DNA of 64,000 nucleotides from NCBI RefSeq assembly GCF_902806685.2, contig NC_048557.2, positions 1,550,001 to 1,614,000 on the forward strand, read 5' to 3'. This document shows positions 53,122 to 64,000 of the stretch, piece after piece. The translations under genes and the position numbers were made by a program. The stretch comes from Maniola hyperantus (taxonomy: Eukaryota > Arthropoda > Insecta > Lepidoptera > Nymphalidae). The notes below the pieces were generated by a model, which did no database searches, was not told the DNA's origin, and saw nothing but the letters and a program-made list of their open reading frames with translations. How positions within the stretch are numbered: the stretch's first letter is position 1; each line of letters begins with the position of its first letter.

Positions 53122-54499
53122 TTTTTGGATAATTGCTACATTATAGTTTCTTAAATATCGATAAAAATATCTCCATAAACTTATTATTAAGATCGCCCTC
53201 CATTGTGTAATAATTTCAAATTTCAATATACGATATAATATTTCCATAACATTCTATACCTACATAAAGCAAGCGACGTCAAATAAATCGGACAACTAAA
53301 GGAAATCCAAGTTTCGGGATCGCAAAAGGGAAACGTATGCAGATTTATTGATACGATATAGGCGAAAAGGATTCTTTACAAGAGATTCCCGGGGCTTTGG
53401 GATGCCTTTCTCTGGTGAAATAAGTTTTCCAGCGTTATTTGGGATTTGGCGGTTACTATCGGTATAATATCAGTGATATTACGAGTATGTACAGATGTTT
53501 TCATATTACGAGTACGGTGAAGGTTATGTCATTCTGGGGTAAGTGTAGACTAGGTAGGTTAATGTTGACTTTTTGTATTAGGTATTAATCTTAATAACAG
53601 TATCAGAAACATCAATTAGGTCGACCACCATTGGCAACAGCTATTGCCTGAGCTTTTCTTTATCGTTTTTTTCATCAGATGAAAGCCTAATTTTCTATCG
53701 AGACTCGACAGCCAAACGAATTGAAGAAAGCTTGGACGTTTTTTAAGCAATAGTTATACTAGTTACCAGAGAAGCTAAACGCTCAAGGTTTCATCCTCTA
53801 GCCAGTATTACACGAAGTTCAAAGTTGAAAAGTCAGTGTAGAGCGAACAAAGTTAAGATTTAGTCTTTCCACGTACAGGTCAAATCGCTAAGTCTAGAAA
53901 CTAGACATTTCGCAAGTAGGTTCTCTCATTAATATAGACTAGAGACAAAGTAATGTGGTGGAGTCTACGACCTACGTTAATGAAAGAACCTAGATAATAT
54001 TAAGAATCCCCAATTAAAAAATCTAAATACCAGGCGGACGAAGGCGTGACTTGAACACAGCTGACCTATTTGCGTCTGTTATTGTCGTTCGTTGCCTCGG
54101 AAGAAGGTACGAGCTCCCAAAGTTCAAATAAAATTATAAATATGCAAGAAATGTACCAGGAATGCATAAACGAAACGTTGTAGCGAACGCAACCGAATCG
54201 GACCAATGGGTGCTAACATAACTCGTCTGTAGTGAAATATGTTCTTGGCCAAACGCCTCGCATATTGGGTGGAAGGCACGTTAACCCCATTTTTTATTTT
54301 TGACGAAAATTTATGTTAAAAGGATATTTACACGGCTTTATCAGTGGAAAGCGAAATATGGCAGTCTCGTGCGTGAAATATAATATGAGACCGCAAATGT
54401 TTATGTTCACATTTCATATCGCTTTTAAAACATTGCTACATTTGCACAAAAATATCTTGCTCTTCAAAATTTACTCATGAATTCAAACGTCGCACGAAA

Positions 54500-54533
54500 A
54501 AAAGAGATCCGTAGCTAGCTACGGATCTCTTTT
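54500..54533. repeat. Perfect 34-bp palindrome
   Basis: AAAAGAGATCCGTAGCT and its exact complement with no spacer, centred on AGCTAGCT. Confidence 0.9.
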
Positions 54534-54989
54534 AGAAAAATATTTGCAGTAAGTATATTTTTTAACTGATGCAAAGTTTAGTTATAAAGTTATGAGAAAG
54601 CAGTGACTATAAAAAGATCTGATACATCTAAGAATATAAACTACTTATCTATACTTTCCTATAAATTCCTACCCGCGCACATAACATGCGTGGGTTAGGT
54701 AGGTTTCATGCACCATGTGTAGTGTAGGCATAATAATTATTGTGGTCAGTAAATCTTGCAAAAAAAAACCATTCAGTGAATTTTTTTTAAAAATATGAAA
54801 GTTCCGATACAAAAGAAACTTGAAGCAATTTTCCCTCGCGCATATTTTGTTTGACTGCATAAAGCAGCCTGTGATGTACCAACACAAAGGCAACGCTTGA
54901 AGGCTTCTTTTTCTGTTGACACGCATACCTACTTTGTTGGAATAATGTTCTAGAAATAGTTTTAAGTGAGTCCATTTTTTTTTAAGTGA

Positions 54990-55090
54990 GTATGGGTTTA
55001 ATGAAACCACTATACCCCTTCCGAGTAAGCTCGCTTCCATCTTAGACGGCAACATTACTTACCATCAGGTGAGATCGCGGTTAAGAGCTA
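54990..55090 (-). mobile_element. LINE 3'-UTR-type fragment
   Basis: GTATGGGTTTAATGAAACCA, CTTAGACGGCAACATTACTT and ACCATCAGGTGAGATCGCGG match the tail seen at 18.7 and 63.7 kb. Confidence 0.5.
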
Positions 55091-55804
55091 ACTTGTATCG
55101 TAAAAAATATATAGAAGTTAGCAAGTAACGTAAGGTCCAATGCATACTCTAGGAGTAGAGTGGGTCCAAATTCTTTATAATAACTATGTACTTAAAGTAA
55201 TCTATGTGTAGTTTGACATACTGTTTGTAATACATCAGCAATTCACGTGACCAGGGGCGTCCAATGCGCCTCGCGCCACCGCCATCATCAAAGCATACAA
55301 AACTTACCACCAAAACTTAACATCAAAGCATACCGCCGATGGGAGTTGGTTCCACAGTTTGCACGTGCGTGGAAAGAAGGATCTGGCGCAGCGGACGGTC
55401 GAAGTGCACCAGACACCCAGATGGTGAGGGTTCTAAGTTTCTTCCGGAAAAGAACAGTTTTTTCTTATAAATAAAATCTTCTAGATTGATAAAACCTAAA
55501 GAAATTTATTATTTACTACGTTCCCTGCTAAAAACAGCATCGCTTATTTTCATTTTCTATAAAATCTGTTAGAATACGTCAACGTTTATGTCTAGAAGGT
55601 ATATGTATCTAAGAGATGCTATATATCTCCGATAAGAGGTTCCCCGGGGAAGATTAAATGCCACTCGATCCATTATCCCTCACTATACGAATAAATAGTG
55701 GGACGGCTCCCCTTGGGGTATGGATACTTTATCTCAATGCTTATTCCTTCCTGTCTCATATAAGTTGGGGCAGATTTGCTTTTATTGCAAGGCAAAATTC
55801 GTCG

Positions 55805-55915
55805 TTGTCGTTAACCAGGCACGTCCACTGCTGGACATAGGTCTCATGTAGGGACTTCCACATGTCACGGTTTAGCGCCGCCTGGATCCAGCGGCTCCAT
55901 ATGACTCGGTAAATG
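55805..55915 (-). mobile_element. RTE-type LINE fragment
   Basis: CACGTCCACTGCTGGACATA, GGGACTTCCACATGTCACGG and GCCGCCTGGATCCAGCGGCT. Confidence 0.6.
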
Positions 55916-56511
55916 TCCCATATCCATCTAATAAATTTTTAGAATATAAACTAATTTTTCTTTTTACAAAGGCGTCTCCTTTGAAAACCGCCGCATTTAA
56001 TTTTCAGTATGTTAATTCAGCTATATATGTCAAAGTCCATAAAGCTGAGTTTAAATGGTTATTAGAAATACTAGTCTACACTTCACTATGTCTGTATGCG
56101 TAAGCTATATTATAAAGTAGGCATATCTCTTATAGAAAGAAAGTCTTAATAGAAGCTCAATCTTATTGTAATTTTAATCTGACTGGTTCCACGATAAAAC
56201 GAAAGAATTCCTTAGATCCGCAAATCCCAATTTATTCCCTCTTAGGACAAGATAAGTATAAATCGAAGAAAATGCAATAAACAGTCATTAGCGTGGAAAT
56301 ATCATTCGGGAAAAATCACGGTGGCTTTTTCTCGATTTAAGTAAATCTCAGTGAAATACAGAGATGTTTCGACGCGGACCGTCGTAATGACCCTCCAGCT
56401 CAAGTAGTAATGAAGCGCAGGCTTAGTACGAGTTTTCTCGATAACTTTAATAGACAAGGAACCAAAAGCTTAATTTGCTATAATCCACTGAAACAGATGA
56501 AATCTGTATGG

Positions 56512-56740
56512 TGCAGCATGCAACATGCACTGCCCGCCCTCCCACTGCTAAACATGCAGGAAAAGCCAGTCACCAAACAAGCAACACGCACCCCACAAAT
56601 CCCAAAACACACTCTACGCACGTTTTGCTCCGACACTGGAACATCCTCAGGAGATAGACCTTACGTGATGGTGGTGCGTATTGCTTGTTTGGTGGCTGGC
56701 TTTTCCTGCACGTTTAGCAGTGGGAGTGCAGGCGCTGCAT
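56512..56740. repeat. Fold-back element M8
   Basis: CTCCCACTGCTAAACATGCA and GGAAAAGCCAGTCACCAAAC on the left; inverted GTTTGGTGGCTGGCTTTTCC and TGCACGTTTAGCAGTGGGAG on the right. Core arms of about 58 bp with few mismatches. The overlapping plus-strand 115-aa frame is a by-product. Confidence 0.75.
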
Positions 56741-57204
56741 ATCGACTGGTGAGGTGACTTCACTTCCTTGTGTAAAGGGTGGAGTCCGCCTTTTCATCTA
56801 CACTCTACCCAAAACAACTATAAATCGGTAGTGCTGAATAAATGATTTTATAACAGGGACTTTTAGGCTCATTTTCTCTGAGGGTACAGTGTCCCGATTC
56901 TGGAAATCGATCAACGTTGTCGAATTTTTGCGAATTCGTACTAAAGGATCAGATCATTCCGTTCGAAACTCATCAAAAACCACTTCCCATGTTTCAACAG
57001 TTTAAACTGCTCGCAATGTTATTGTGATACCTAAAGATTTTGCCATTTTTCATTGGAAATATTGAGTTCCGACTCTGAAGATAATATCTTCCGGCGACTC
57101 GTGACTCCAATATCATTAAATTTATATTGCACGAGTAAAAAACTCGTTGTATTTCAAACCTAGATTATTGTCCACTTCTTTTTCCTTGAACGACAGGCAT
57201 TTTC

Positions 57205-57545
57205 AATATGCCTAGTTACGGCGCGCGGCGGTTACGTACTCCACGTGAACGTCCACCTTCTAATCGAAGGTCGGGGGGGTTCGATCCCGGGCACGCGCCT
57301 CTAACTTTTCGGAGTTATGCGCGTTTTAAGTAATTAAATATCACTTGCTTAACTGTGAAGGAAAACATCGTGACGAAACCTGCATGGCTGAGAGTTCTCC
57401 ATAATGTCCTCAAAGGTGTGTGAAGTCTACCAATCCGCACATGGCCAGCGTGGAAGAATATGGGTAAACTCTTCTCACTCTGAGAGGAGACCGGTGCTCT
57501 GCAGTGAGCCGGCGATGCGTTGATCATGATGATGAAGAAATAACA
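57205..57545 (+). mobile_element. tRNA-derived SINE with (ATG)n tail
   Basis: Box B-like GGTTCGATCCCGGGC at the head, then GAAGGAAAACATCGTGACGA, TGCATGGCTGAGAGTTCTCC, GTCTACCAATCCGCACATGG, and GATCATGATGATGAAG at the end. A-box degenerate. Confidence 0.7.
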
Positions 57546-57586
57546 GTGCACACTGAACAAAGATTGAAACCGGGTTAGTAAAACTT

Positions 57587-57735
57587 TCATCATCATCATC
57601 ACCATCAACCAATAGACGTCCACTGCTAGACATAGGTCTCTTGTAGGGACTTCCACACGCCACGGTCTTGCGGCGGCGCCTGAATCCAGCGACCCCCTGC
57701 GACTCGTCTGATGTCGTCCGTCCACCTAGTGGGGG
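57587..57735 (-). mobile_element. RTE-type LINE C-terminal fragment
   Basis: Minus-strand frame RWTDDIRRVAGGRWIQAPPQ then DRGVWKSLQETYV, a reverse-transcriptase C-terminus, with (CAT)n tail at 57588-57606. Confidence 0.7.
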
Positions 57736-58386
57736 GTATTTCAAAGTAAAACTTTATGCGACTGATATTCCTCCTGGAGACTATAATGTATTCTGAGCTG
57801 GAGATAAGATGCGTCAGTTGACCGTCAGATCTTGAGAGATACGTAAGATGGCTGGACAGAGAAAAATGGAGGCATACCGGGTAAACGATAAATAAAGGAA
57901 AATCCAACACGTGTATGCTATTTATGCGATTGCGTAAAAAGGGTTCCGTATAACGTGCTTGATTTATGATACTGCGATACAAAATTTACTATGTTATTGC
58001 TATGGTACAAACATTGTAAGCATTGGAAAAATGTATATAAGGAAAATTGGAAATAATGTAACAATGTAGTAATTCAATGTTACTTACATTGACTTATATA
58101 TATTACTTCGTATGGACAGGCCCATTTAACAAACAAAATGGCACCGACTCATTGGTGCTTTAGCACCAATGCAACCTCTGTGACGTCTGTATTTCAAACG
58201 GGTCGTTCATTAGTATCTAAGAGGTGGCCCTGATTTATTTGGTTCAAATACCGTGAAAAATTTTGTTCGCTTGGGCTTATCTTGTCATTTATATCGATGG
58301 TTACTAAGTTACACAGAGTAATTATATTATGAAATAACATCACCTCTAAATTAATAAAATGTCATGTCTATTATAATATTATAATA

Positions 58387-58525
58387 GTCGCAACCGCAAA
58401 CACTTTTGATTGGTTGACGCTTGCTCAATATTGGCTACAATGCATTGTTGCAACAAGAATACCATAAATTTAGCCAATCACAACTGAGATTGTAATAATG
58501 ATTAATGCAATTTTACCACAATCGA
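58387..58525 (-). repeat. MITE family M4, copy 4
   Basis: TTTGATTGGTTGACGCTTGC, GGCTACAATGCATTGTTGCA, TTAGCCAATCACAACTGAGA; opposite orientation to copy 1. Confidence 0.65.
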
Positions 58526-59310
58526 CCAGCAGAAAACTGTTCAGTGTCAAGTTATAAGCACATCAAATAAAATTTTACAAATACTAATCTAGTTTTCAAG
58601 TGATCCTATACAAACTATAGAAAATGGTTATTTTCACGGATCCCTGAATAAAGGAGAGTATGAAAGAGCCCAGTGTGTCACGGATTACTTCGGCCGGCCA
58701 TATTTGAATAAGAATTGCCAATAAGGACCCGGAACAACGATGTTCTCAGAATGTCCTGCTCCCTTGGTATTGATTCTTCAAACATCTCTAGTTGTTCATT
58801 TTATATTGTTTGCTTTCAAACAAACAAAAAGAGGAAAAATCAGTCACGTGTAGGTGAGTTTTATCAGTTTTAATTTTTGACTAGAAATACATATTCTGTG
58901 AAAATTTCAACTATCTACCTATACGGTTCACGAGATACACAGCCCGCTTAGTAACAGGATCCCATTGGCACCCTTCGGGTACCGAACCCTAAAAATGAAA
59001 TATTTAATACTAGATTTTGGTGAACTCGAAGTAGATTTAAAAGGCCGACCTCGGATCGGAATCCATTATCGAAATGTTTTAATTAGTAACATTTAGGGCG
59101 CGGTAGATCCCTGTTGTACTATAAATCAACCCCTATATTACGGCGCTTAGGGCGAGTTTTAATTAGTTCACGCCTCGGACGGCGAGAGAAAAATCTTTTA
59201 AGGTAACGGTAGGACTGAACAGGCAGGGTACGATAACTTTTTTTAAACATTGTTGATAAATCTTATTTGTTGTTTGCCTGCGACCTCACTGAAGCGATAA
59301 TGCAGAAATG

Positions 59311-59467
59311 CTAAGATCAGTAGAGCGTACTTTGCTGAGACTGAAGATTTAGCTGAAATGAGACAGATTGTCTCCGGCTTAAATTTATCTAATTTGAACT
59401 CTAAGTAAAGTCTTAGCAAAGTCGAATGTCGATGTAAGTAGCTGCGGTCTATAGATCTCAGCCTAAT
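59311..59467 (+). repeat. MITE family M3, copy 3
   Basis: AGTAGAGCGTACTTTGCTGA, GATTTAGCTGAAATGAGACA and the inverted end GGTCTATAGATCTCAGCC; more decayed than copy 1. Confidence 0.55.
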
Positions 59468-60139
59468 GGTCCAAACGCACTTACACTGCTTAAGCCCATA
59501 GATATAATCCCTAATCAATTTCTATGCGGCCTTGTAACGGAATGTTAGAGCGAGGCGGCAAGGCTTTGTGGTTAGGGTGGTAACTAGTCACAGCCGTAGC
59601 GTACACTCGTGGTCCCACCATACTAGATCTGAGCTAATTTAGAAACCAGGAATCGTCAGGAGAAAATCCTTTTTAGGTACAAAGGAGGATTTCAGAGGTA
59701 CGAAAAATCAATGTTTCCTTTTAACTGTTTACTTTCCATTCTATAAATATGCAGGTTCTTCAGTTTTGTTTAGTTATGAGATAATATTTATTAGCTCGTA
59801 AAATGCACAAGTGTTGAAAAAAAATTCATATTATATTAAAATTTAAACATTTTAGTGGTTCAAGTTTTAAAATCTAAATGTATGTAGGTAATATGCGTTG
59901 CACAGATTCCAAGCGCTACAAAAAAATAATAACATTAACCGAGCTACATTTAGAAGAAGAGTGAATTTTATAATATTTAAAATAATCTACGTGCAATTTT
60001 GTTTTCTGAGCGTGCATATTTCATAAATTCTGATATAATAGATGAGATAAAATTAGTACTTCGTTAGGATTTGACATTATAAGCAGGTAAAAAATCAAAA
60101 GCAAATCAAATCAAGGCAATTTTCATGGATATATAACTA

Positions 60140-60260
60140 TTTATAAACTTGAAGTGACATAAGCTATTTTTTAATCCGGAAAATCAAAGAGTTCCCACGG
60201 GATTTTTTTACAAAACCTACCTAACCTACCTACTAAGTCGCAGATATAATCAGCTAGACC
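60140..60260 (+). mobile_element. H1 Helitron 3' remnant
   Basis: GAAGTGACATAAGCTATTTT, AAATCAAAGAGTTCCCACGG and ATAATCAGCTAGA; the hairpin has decayed. Confidence 0.5.
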
Positions 60261-60464
60261 GGTATAAATTAGAATTTAACAGATTTATCTATACTTATAT
60301 TACAAAGAGGAAAGGTTTGACATAGGCTAGATTTTATTTTCAAAAAAAATTAAAATCCCTACGAACGCTTAAGCTACCCGTGCGAACCGTACCAGTACGT
60401 GCGTCGCTAGTATTTAAATAAACTTTTACAAGTACTTTTGAGTCATCAAAATAATTTACCAACT

Positions 60465-60530
60465 GGTTCGGTATGCCGTTCCTACCGAGAAGAACCAGCA
60501 AGCAACTCAGCGGTTGCTCTATTCAAGTGT
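60465..60530 (+). mobile_element. SINE fragment
   Basis: TGGTTCGGTATGCCGTTCCT, ACCGAGAAGAACCAGCAAGC, AACTCAGCGGTTGCTC; same unit as at 18.1 and 26.7 kb. Confidence 0.5.
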
Positions 60531-61074
60531 TCAATTTACCCCGTGCAAGCAAACCCAAAAGCAAGTGCTAGTTGGTAACAATATGGATATTATTATCTGA
60601 AAGCTCGCAGGTGGCTTTCCCTTCTCGGGAACTTATTAGATTCAAGCACAATGCGAATCAAACTCGACTCGTTACAAAGTTGTGCGCCGGTTGCCGAGCT
60701 TCCCAGATATTGCGAGTTTATTGCTAACTCGATCGCGGTCGAGGTTTATACGTGGAAATTTTATTTTTAGAATCAAAAGCAAAACCATTTCATTAAACCA
60801 GTACTCGCAAAACAAGTAGTCCAAACTGAAGTTGCAAACTGATGGTCTGCGCAGGTACAGCCAAGGACATAAAGCCCTGCTAAAAGCTGTTTTAGTTACG
60901 TCTCGTAATAAGACAGGACTACTTACTTACCTATCTATTTTGCGAACACTATGCCTACCTATACATATAATAAACTAGTTGAACTGCATGTGATGTCTGT
61001 ACCTGTAGTATGTTCACTAGGATTTAGATTGCATACCGGTACAGTTTAATTTCAAAGCAAGTCAAGAATGAATA

Positions 61075-61280
61075 AGTATCTTCTAAGCACGCGCGCTCCA
61101 TCTTAGGCTGCATTATCACTTGCCAACAGGTCAGCAAAGACGTTGGGAAGACGAGCCGAAACTAACAGCTGGTCTATTCTGGAGAAGGGTGGCACAGGAC
61201 CGGAAGAACTGGCGACAGTTGGAGGAGGCTTTTGCCGCGAGGCACTCAGAGAGAAATAAAGGCTATTTTCATTTATTTTA
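61075..61280 (+). mobile_element. LINE fragments: 3' tail then reverse-transcriptase C-terminus
   Basis: First GCACGCGCGCTCCATCTTAG and GCATTATCACTTGCC (3' tail), then a plus frame RRWEDEPKLTAGLFWRRVAQ, DRKNWRQLEEAFAARHSE, the end of another LINE polymerase, followed by ATTTTATTTTATTT. Confidence 0.65.
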
Positions 61281-61910
61281 TTTTATTTACCTACTCGAAA
61301 TCGACGTTACGCGGTCATTATGTAATTCAGTGGTCACGACAGAGACAAGGCCCAAGGGAAAACGTGAAAACAACATTTGAAACATAAGCAGGGAAAGGTA
61401 TTTTTTTTTTCTGAATGTCTATACATTTCAAGCAAAAACATTGCCCGCGGTTAGTGGATTTACAAAAATCCTACACAATTCGAACAAAACTCCACCTCGT
61501 TACAAAGTTGCTGGGAGGTTGGCGTGTTCTCTATTTTCAGGAACAACCCTATTGCTGGTTTATTACAAACTCGATATCCGAATAATACGAGCAAGTTTAT
61601 TTTCCGTACACACAAATACAAACTACAAACTTATTTCATGTGAAAAGTACGAACGAATTTTTCGATGTAAAATAAAATATTTTTAGTGTAAAAAAAAATC
61701 CTAAAGGCTTGAGCACCCGGGCAATTTTTGTCTCGGCGACAATCAATCTTGCACACATTTACAGATAGCACAAAATTACAGACGCCTTTTTTTTAACTAC
61801 TTTAAACTTAAGATAGTATTTTTAATCTACACTAATATAATAAACAGGTAAAGTTTGTAAGTTTGGATGCAGTGGCCGAGGGAAAAAGTAATCTTCGGAA
61901 CTAATGATCT

Positions 61911-62201
61911 GTACCCGTAGTACAAGATTTTACGTCTCACCAAACCAAACCAAATTCGAGAGTCGAAATACTTCCGCGTTACAGTAAAATGGATCTAAAC
62001 AGCCTTGAATTAAAGTCAAATATTCAATACCACTGATTTTAATTTCGCAATGTTTCCGCTTGGAGCGCTGGCTGTAGAAGTGTAGACAAACTTGAGCTTT
62101 AAAACAAGGCACTTAAGATCCAGTTTACTGTAACGCGGAAGTATTTCGACTCTCGAATTTAGTTTGGTTTGGTGAGACGTAAAATCTTGTACTACGGGTA
62201 C
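61911..62201. repeat. Fold-back element M9, 86-bp arms
   Basis: Arms 61911-61996 and 62116-62201 are reverse complements with two mismatches by eye (GTACCCGTAGTACAAGATTT, TTACGTCTCACCAAACCAAA); 119-bp loop. Minus-strand frames here are by-products. Confidence 0.85.
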
Positions 62202-62479
62202 CGGTTCTAAAAACTCTTTCACTGAAGAAAACTGTCACGCCTTTTTGATCGGTCAGTCATGCGGGAACAGAAGTACTATTTAAACGTGAGCAGGTTGGTT
62301 ATGGGGGTCACCCTACAATCCTACATGGGGTACTCGAATTCTCTGTGGGAATACCCCACTTCTAATGTACCCCACTGCAAGAAAATCGGTTTCCAAAATA
62401 GTCCAGGGAGTTAACGTCACTCGATAAGATTACTTTACTTCAGATTCAGATACAAAAACTTGTGCTCACCCTACATTAT

Positions 62480-62772
62480 CGTCATCAACCCATAGCCGGC
62501 TCACTACAGAAAACAGATCTCCTGTCAGAGAGGTTTTTGACCATAATCTACAACGCTGGTCAAGTGCGGATTGGCAGACTTTATACACCTTTGAGTACAT
62601 TATGAACAACTCTCAGACATGCAGGTTTCCTCATGATGTTTTCCTTCACCCTTAAAGCAAGAGATATTTAATTACCATACCTCCGAAGAGTTAAGAGGTG
62701 CGTGCCCGGGATCAAATCCCAGCCTCCGATCGGAAGGCGGACGTCCTAACCACTAGGATATCACAGCTTTAT
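62480..62772 (-). mobile_element. tRNA-derived SINE, nearly full length
   Basis: Minus strand head GATATCCTAGTGGTTAGGAC (box A TAGTGGTTAGG) and GGGATTTGATCCCGGGC (box B), then TAAGGGTGAAGGAAAACATC and CTGCATGTCTGAGAGTTG-type body, ending GGGTTGATGACGATAATG. Related to the 57.2 kb copy. Confidence 0.75.
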
Positions 62773-63418
62773 TCTCAGTTGGCTATTCTAGTATCATCTA
62801 CAAAAAAAATTGAAATTTTACAGTTATTTCGCCTACTGATAGGCTTAGCCGTGGAAATCTCTCTTTCAAATAAAACCTAATGTGTAAAGTTTTCAGCACC
62901 ATTTAAAACTACAACCATAGCGGGTAGATTGAAATTTTGATACAAAACCACGATGGGCCAAGTTTTGCAGGGATGCGAATCGAATTTAATTTCACCCCAG
63001 CCATTCCGATTCGCGAGAATCCCTAATATCTCTTCGGTAATAGCTCTTTTATGAAATAGTTACAAGTACTTTTTAGTTTCGATGGAAACGCTCTGAAATT
63101 GCCAATACCTTTTTGTCTCTAGGGTTTTCGGATAATTTTACCCAATTCAGATTTTATTTTAGAACACGATTAAATATTTTTTCAGTAAGTATAGGTACTG
63201 TAAAGTTGCTCTGATAAACCGTTTTTCTTATCATTCGAAATTTATACCACACTTCAAAGATACTTGCTAGCAGTCTTCTACAAAGGCCATAAATCTCAGC
63301 CAAGAGTAGATAGTATAATAGAGCAGAAAGTAGATACCAACGTTTTTATATCAAATCTTTTAGTAACTTTTATGTGACCGGTTTCCGCATAAAACCATAA
63401 TCGCACATTTATAAATTA

Positions 63419-63592
63419 CAGTACCCGCCAAGAAATATTGTACACCGACCTTAAGTAAGAGTTAACGGTTTCGTAGAACGATGTCTCTGTCGTTGAGACC
63501 ACCAAACCCACACATAGGTATGAGTGACAGAGACAAGCCGAAATCTAATTCTAAAGGTCAATGTACAGTATTTCTTGCCGGCAATTGTACAA
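63419..63592 (+). repeat. MITE family M1, copy 5
   Basis: CAGTACCCGCCAAGAAATAT, GTCTCTGTCGTTGAGACCAC, TATGAGTGACAGAGACAAGC, TTTCTTGCCGGCAATTGTAC; most diverged copy. Confidence 0.65.
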
Positions 63593-63800
63593 GCTTTTGC
63601 TCGCGACTTCGTATTGGAACCGCTGAGATTTGGAACACCCTTCCAGCATCAGTTTTTCCCTCCAATTATAATATGGGTAGGTACCTTCAAGACTAGAGTG
63701 AATAGGCATCTTCTAGGCAAGCGCGCTCCATCTTAGGCTGCATCATCACTTACCACACAGGTCTGATTGCAGCCAAGCGCTAGTCTATAAATTAAAAAAA
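63593..63800 (+). mobile_element. LINE 3' end, decayed polymerase C-terminus
   Basis: Frames TAEIWNTLPASVFPSNYN and TFKTRVNRHLLGKRAPS separated by a frameshift, then CATCTTAGGCTGCATCATCA, CTTACCACACAGGTCTGATT and a short A-run. Confidence 0.65.
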
Positions 63801-64000
63801 AATATCAACCTAGGCAAGCACAAAGGCCAAGCTTTCTTCCAGGAGTAAAAATATCTTCTTAGAACCAAATAATGAAGAAATTCTCCGAGTATGGCACTAG
63901 GAGCTGGTTATTTGTTTTCGCAATAGCAATAGTAGGTATTGCTTGCGTAGGTCGGTCGATGTCCCCGTACGCCGATATTGAATTCTCAGCAGAAGGCGCT

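Larger units (their letters stand above)
52039..64000 (-). other. Upstream region: intron and/or 5' flank of rugose
   Basis: No exon recognised in 12 kb. The family's N-terminal alpha-solenoid (about 240 residues) should be encoded upstream of w1, so this is probably a long 5' intron. It holds the Helitrons, MITEs, SINEs and LINE fragments listed below; the rest is AT-rich without visible structure. Confidence 0.6.

Noticed and set aside
54669..55055. 128-aa minus-strand frame
   Set aside because: Begins in a LINE tail repeat and continues in AT-rich sequence with poly-Lys/Asn character; no domain or splice support.
56410..56757. 115-aa plus-strand frame
   Set aside because: Read through a fold-back element; the two halves are inverted copies of each other.
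57626..57982. 118-aa frame that looked like a gene
   Set aside because: Only the RRVAG-RWIQ-DRGVW part is meaningful, and that is a recurring LINE polymerase fragment.
62690..62772. Possible tRNA gene (TAGTGGTTAGG, GATCCCGGGC)
   Set aside because: Anticodon region cannot be folded properly and the unit recurs with a SINE body at 57.2 kb.

Overview
The window is AT-rich insect DNA, almost certainly from a lepidopteran. The dispersed repeats have the look of lepidopteran ones: non-autonomous Helitrons that start TC and end CTAG after a short GC hairpin, tRNA-headed SINEs, fold-back MITEs and 3' scraps of non-LTR retrotransposons. There is no sign of prokaryotic or viral gene organisation.

One gene dominates. 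About 52 kb of the minus strand carries 32 consecutive coding exons (here w1 to w32, from position 52038 down to 635) of a neurobeachin-family BEACH protein, the orthologue of Drosophila rugose (rg, DAKAP550) and human NBEA. Every chosen junction has AG/GT borders and compatible phases, and the exons join into one open frame of 6,159 nt (2,053 codons). In order they encode the lectin-like (concanavalin A-like) domain (w1-w6), the armadillo/DUF4704 region (w6-w14), a 529-codon acidic linker exon with two amphipathic helices that fit the PKA RII-docking pattern (w15), the conserved block carrying the FRIPEF and WRSHSTK motifs (w16-w21), a second variable linker made of small exons (w21-w26), the DUF1088 block (w27-w30), and the start of the PH-BEACH domain (w31-w32). 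The N-terminal alpha-solenoid exons and promoter lie beyond the right edge or went unrecognised; the rest of PH, BEACH and WD40 lie beyond the left edge.

Right part (52-64 kb): upstream intron or flank with only repeats recognised. Middle (35-48 kb): the most interesting coding feature, an alternative-splicing module at 44.3-45.0 kb. Exon w5 can be spliced in a short or a long form (the long form adds a Pro/Glu-rich insert), and a second, related exon lies 570 bp downstream; all donors keep frame. The 4.8 kb intron at 10.9-15.6 kb holds a candidate His-rich in-frame cassette exon preceded on the coding strand by a long pyrimidine-rich stretch. Left part (0.6-4 kb): transposons abut splice sites. 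A MITE overlaps the donor of w30, a Helitron starts seven bases past the donor of w29, and a Helitron lies 24 bases from the acceptor of w32. The protein in w29-w30 has drifted from the otherwise conserved family sequence.

Introns are filled with Helitron families (including a head-to-tail tandem pair at 41.7-42.2 kb), several MITE families in multiple copies, SINEs, LINE fragments and unusually perfect inverted repeats (22.8-23.1 kb and 26.63-26.71 kb). Exon calls rest on recognisable protein similarity plus splice-site and phase consistency; repeat class names are inferred from termini and structure.
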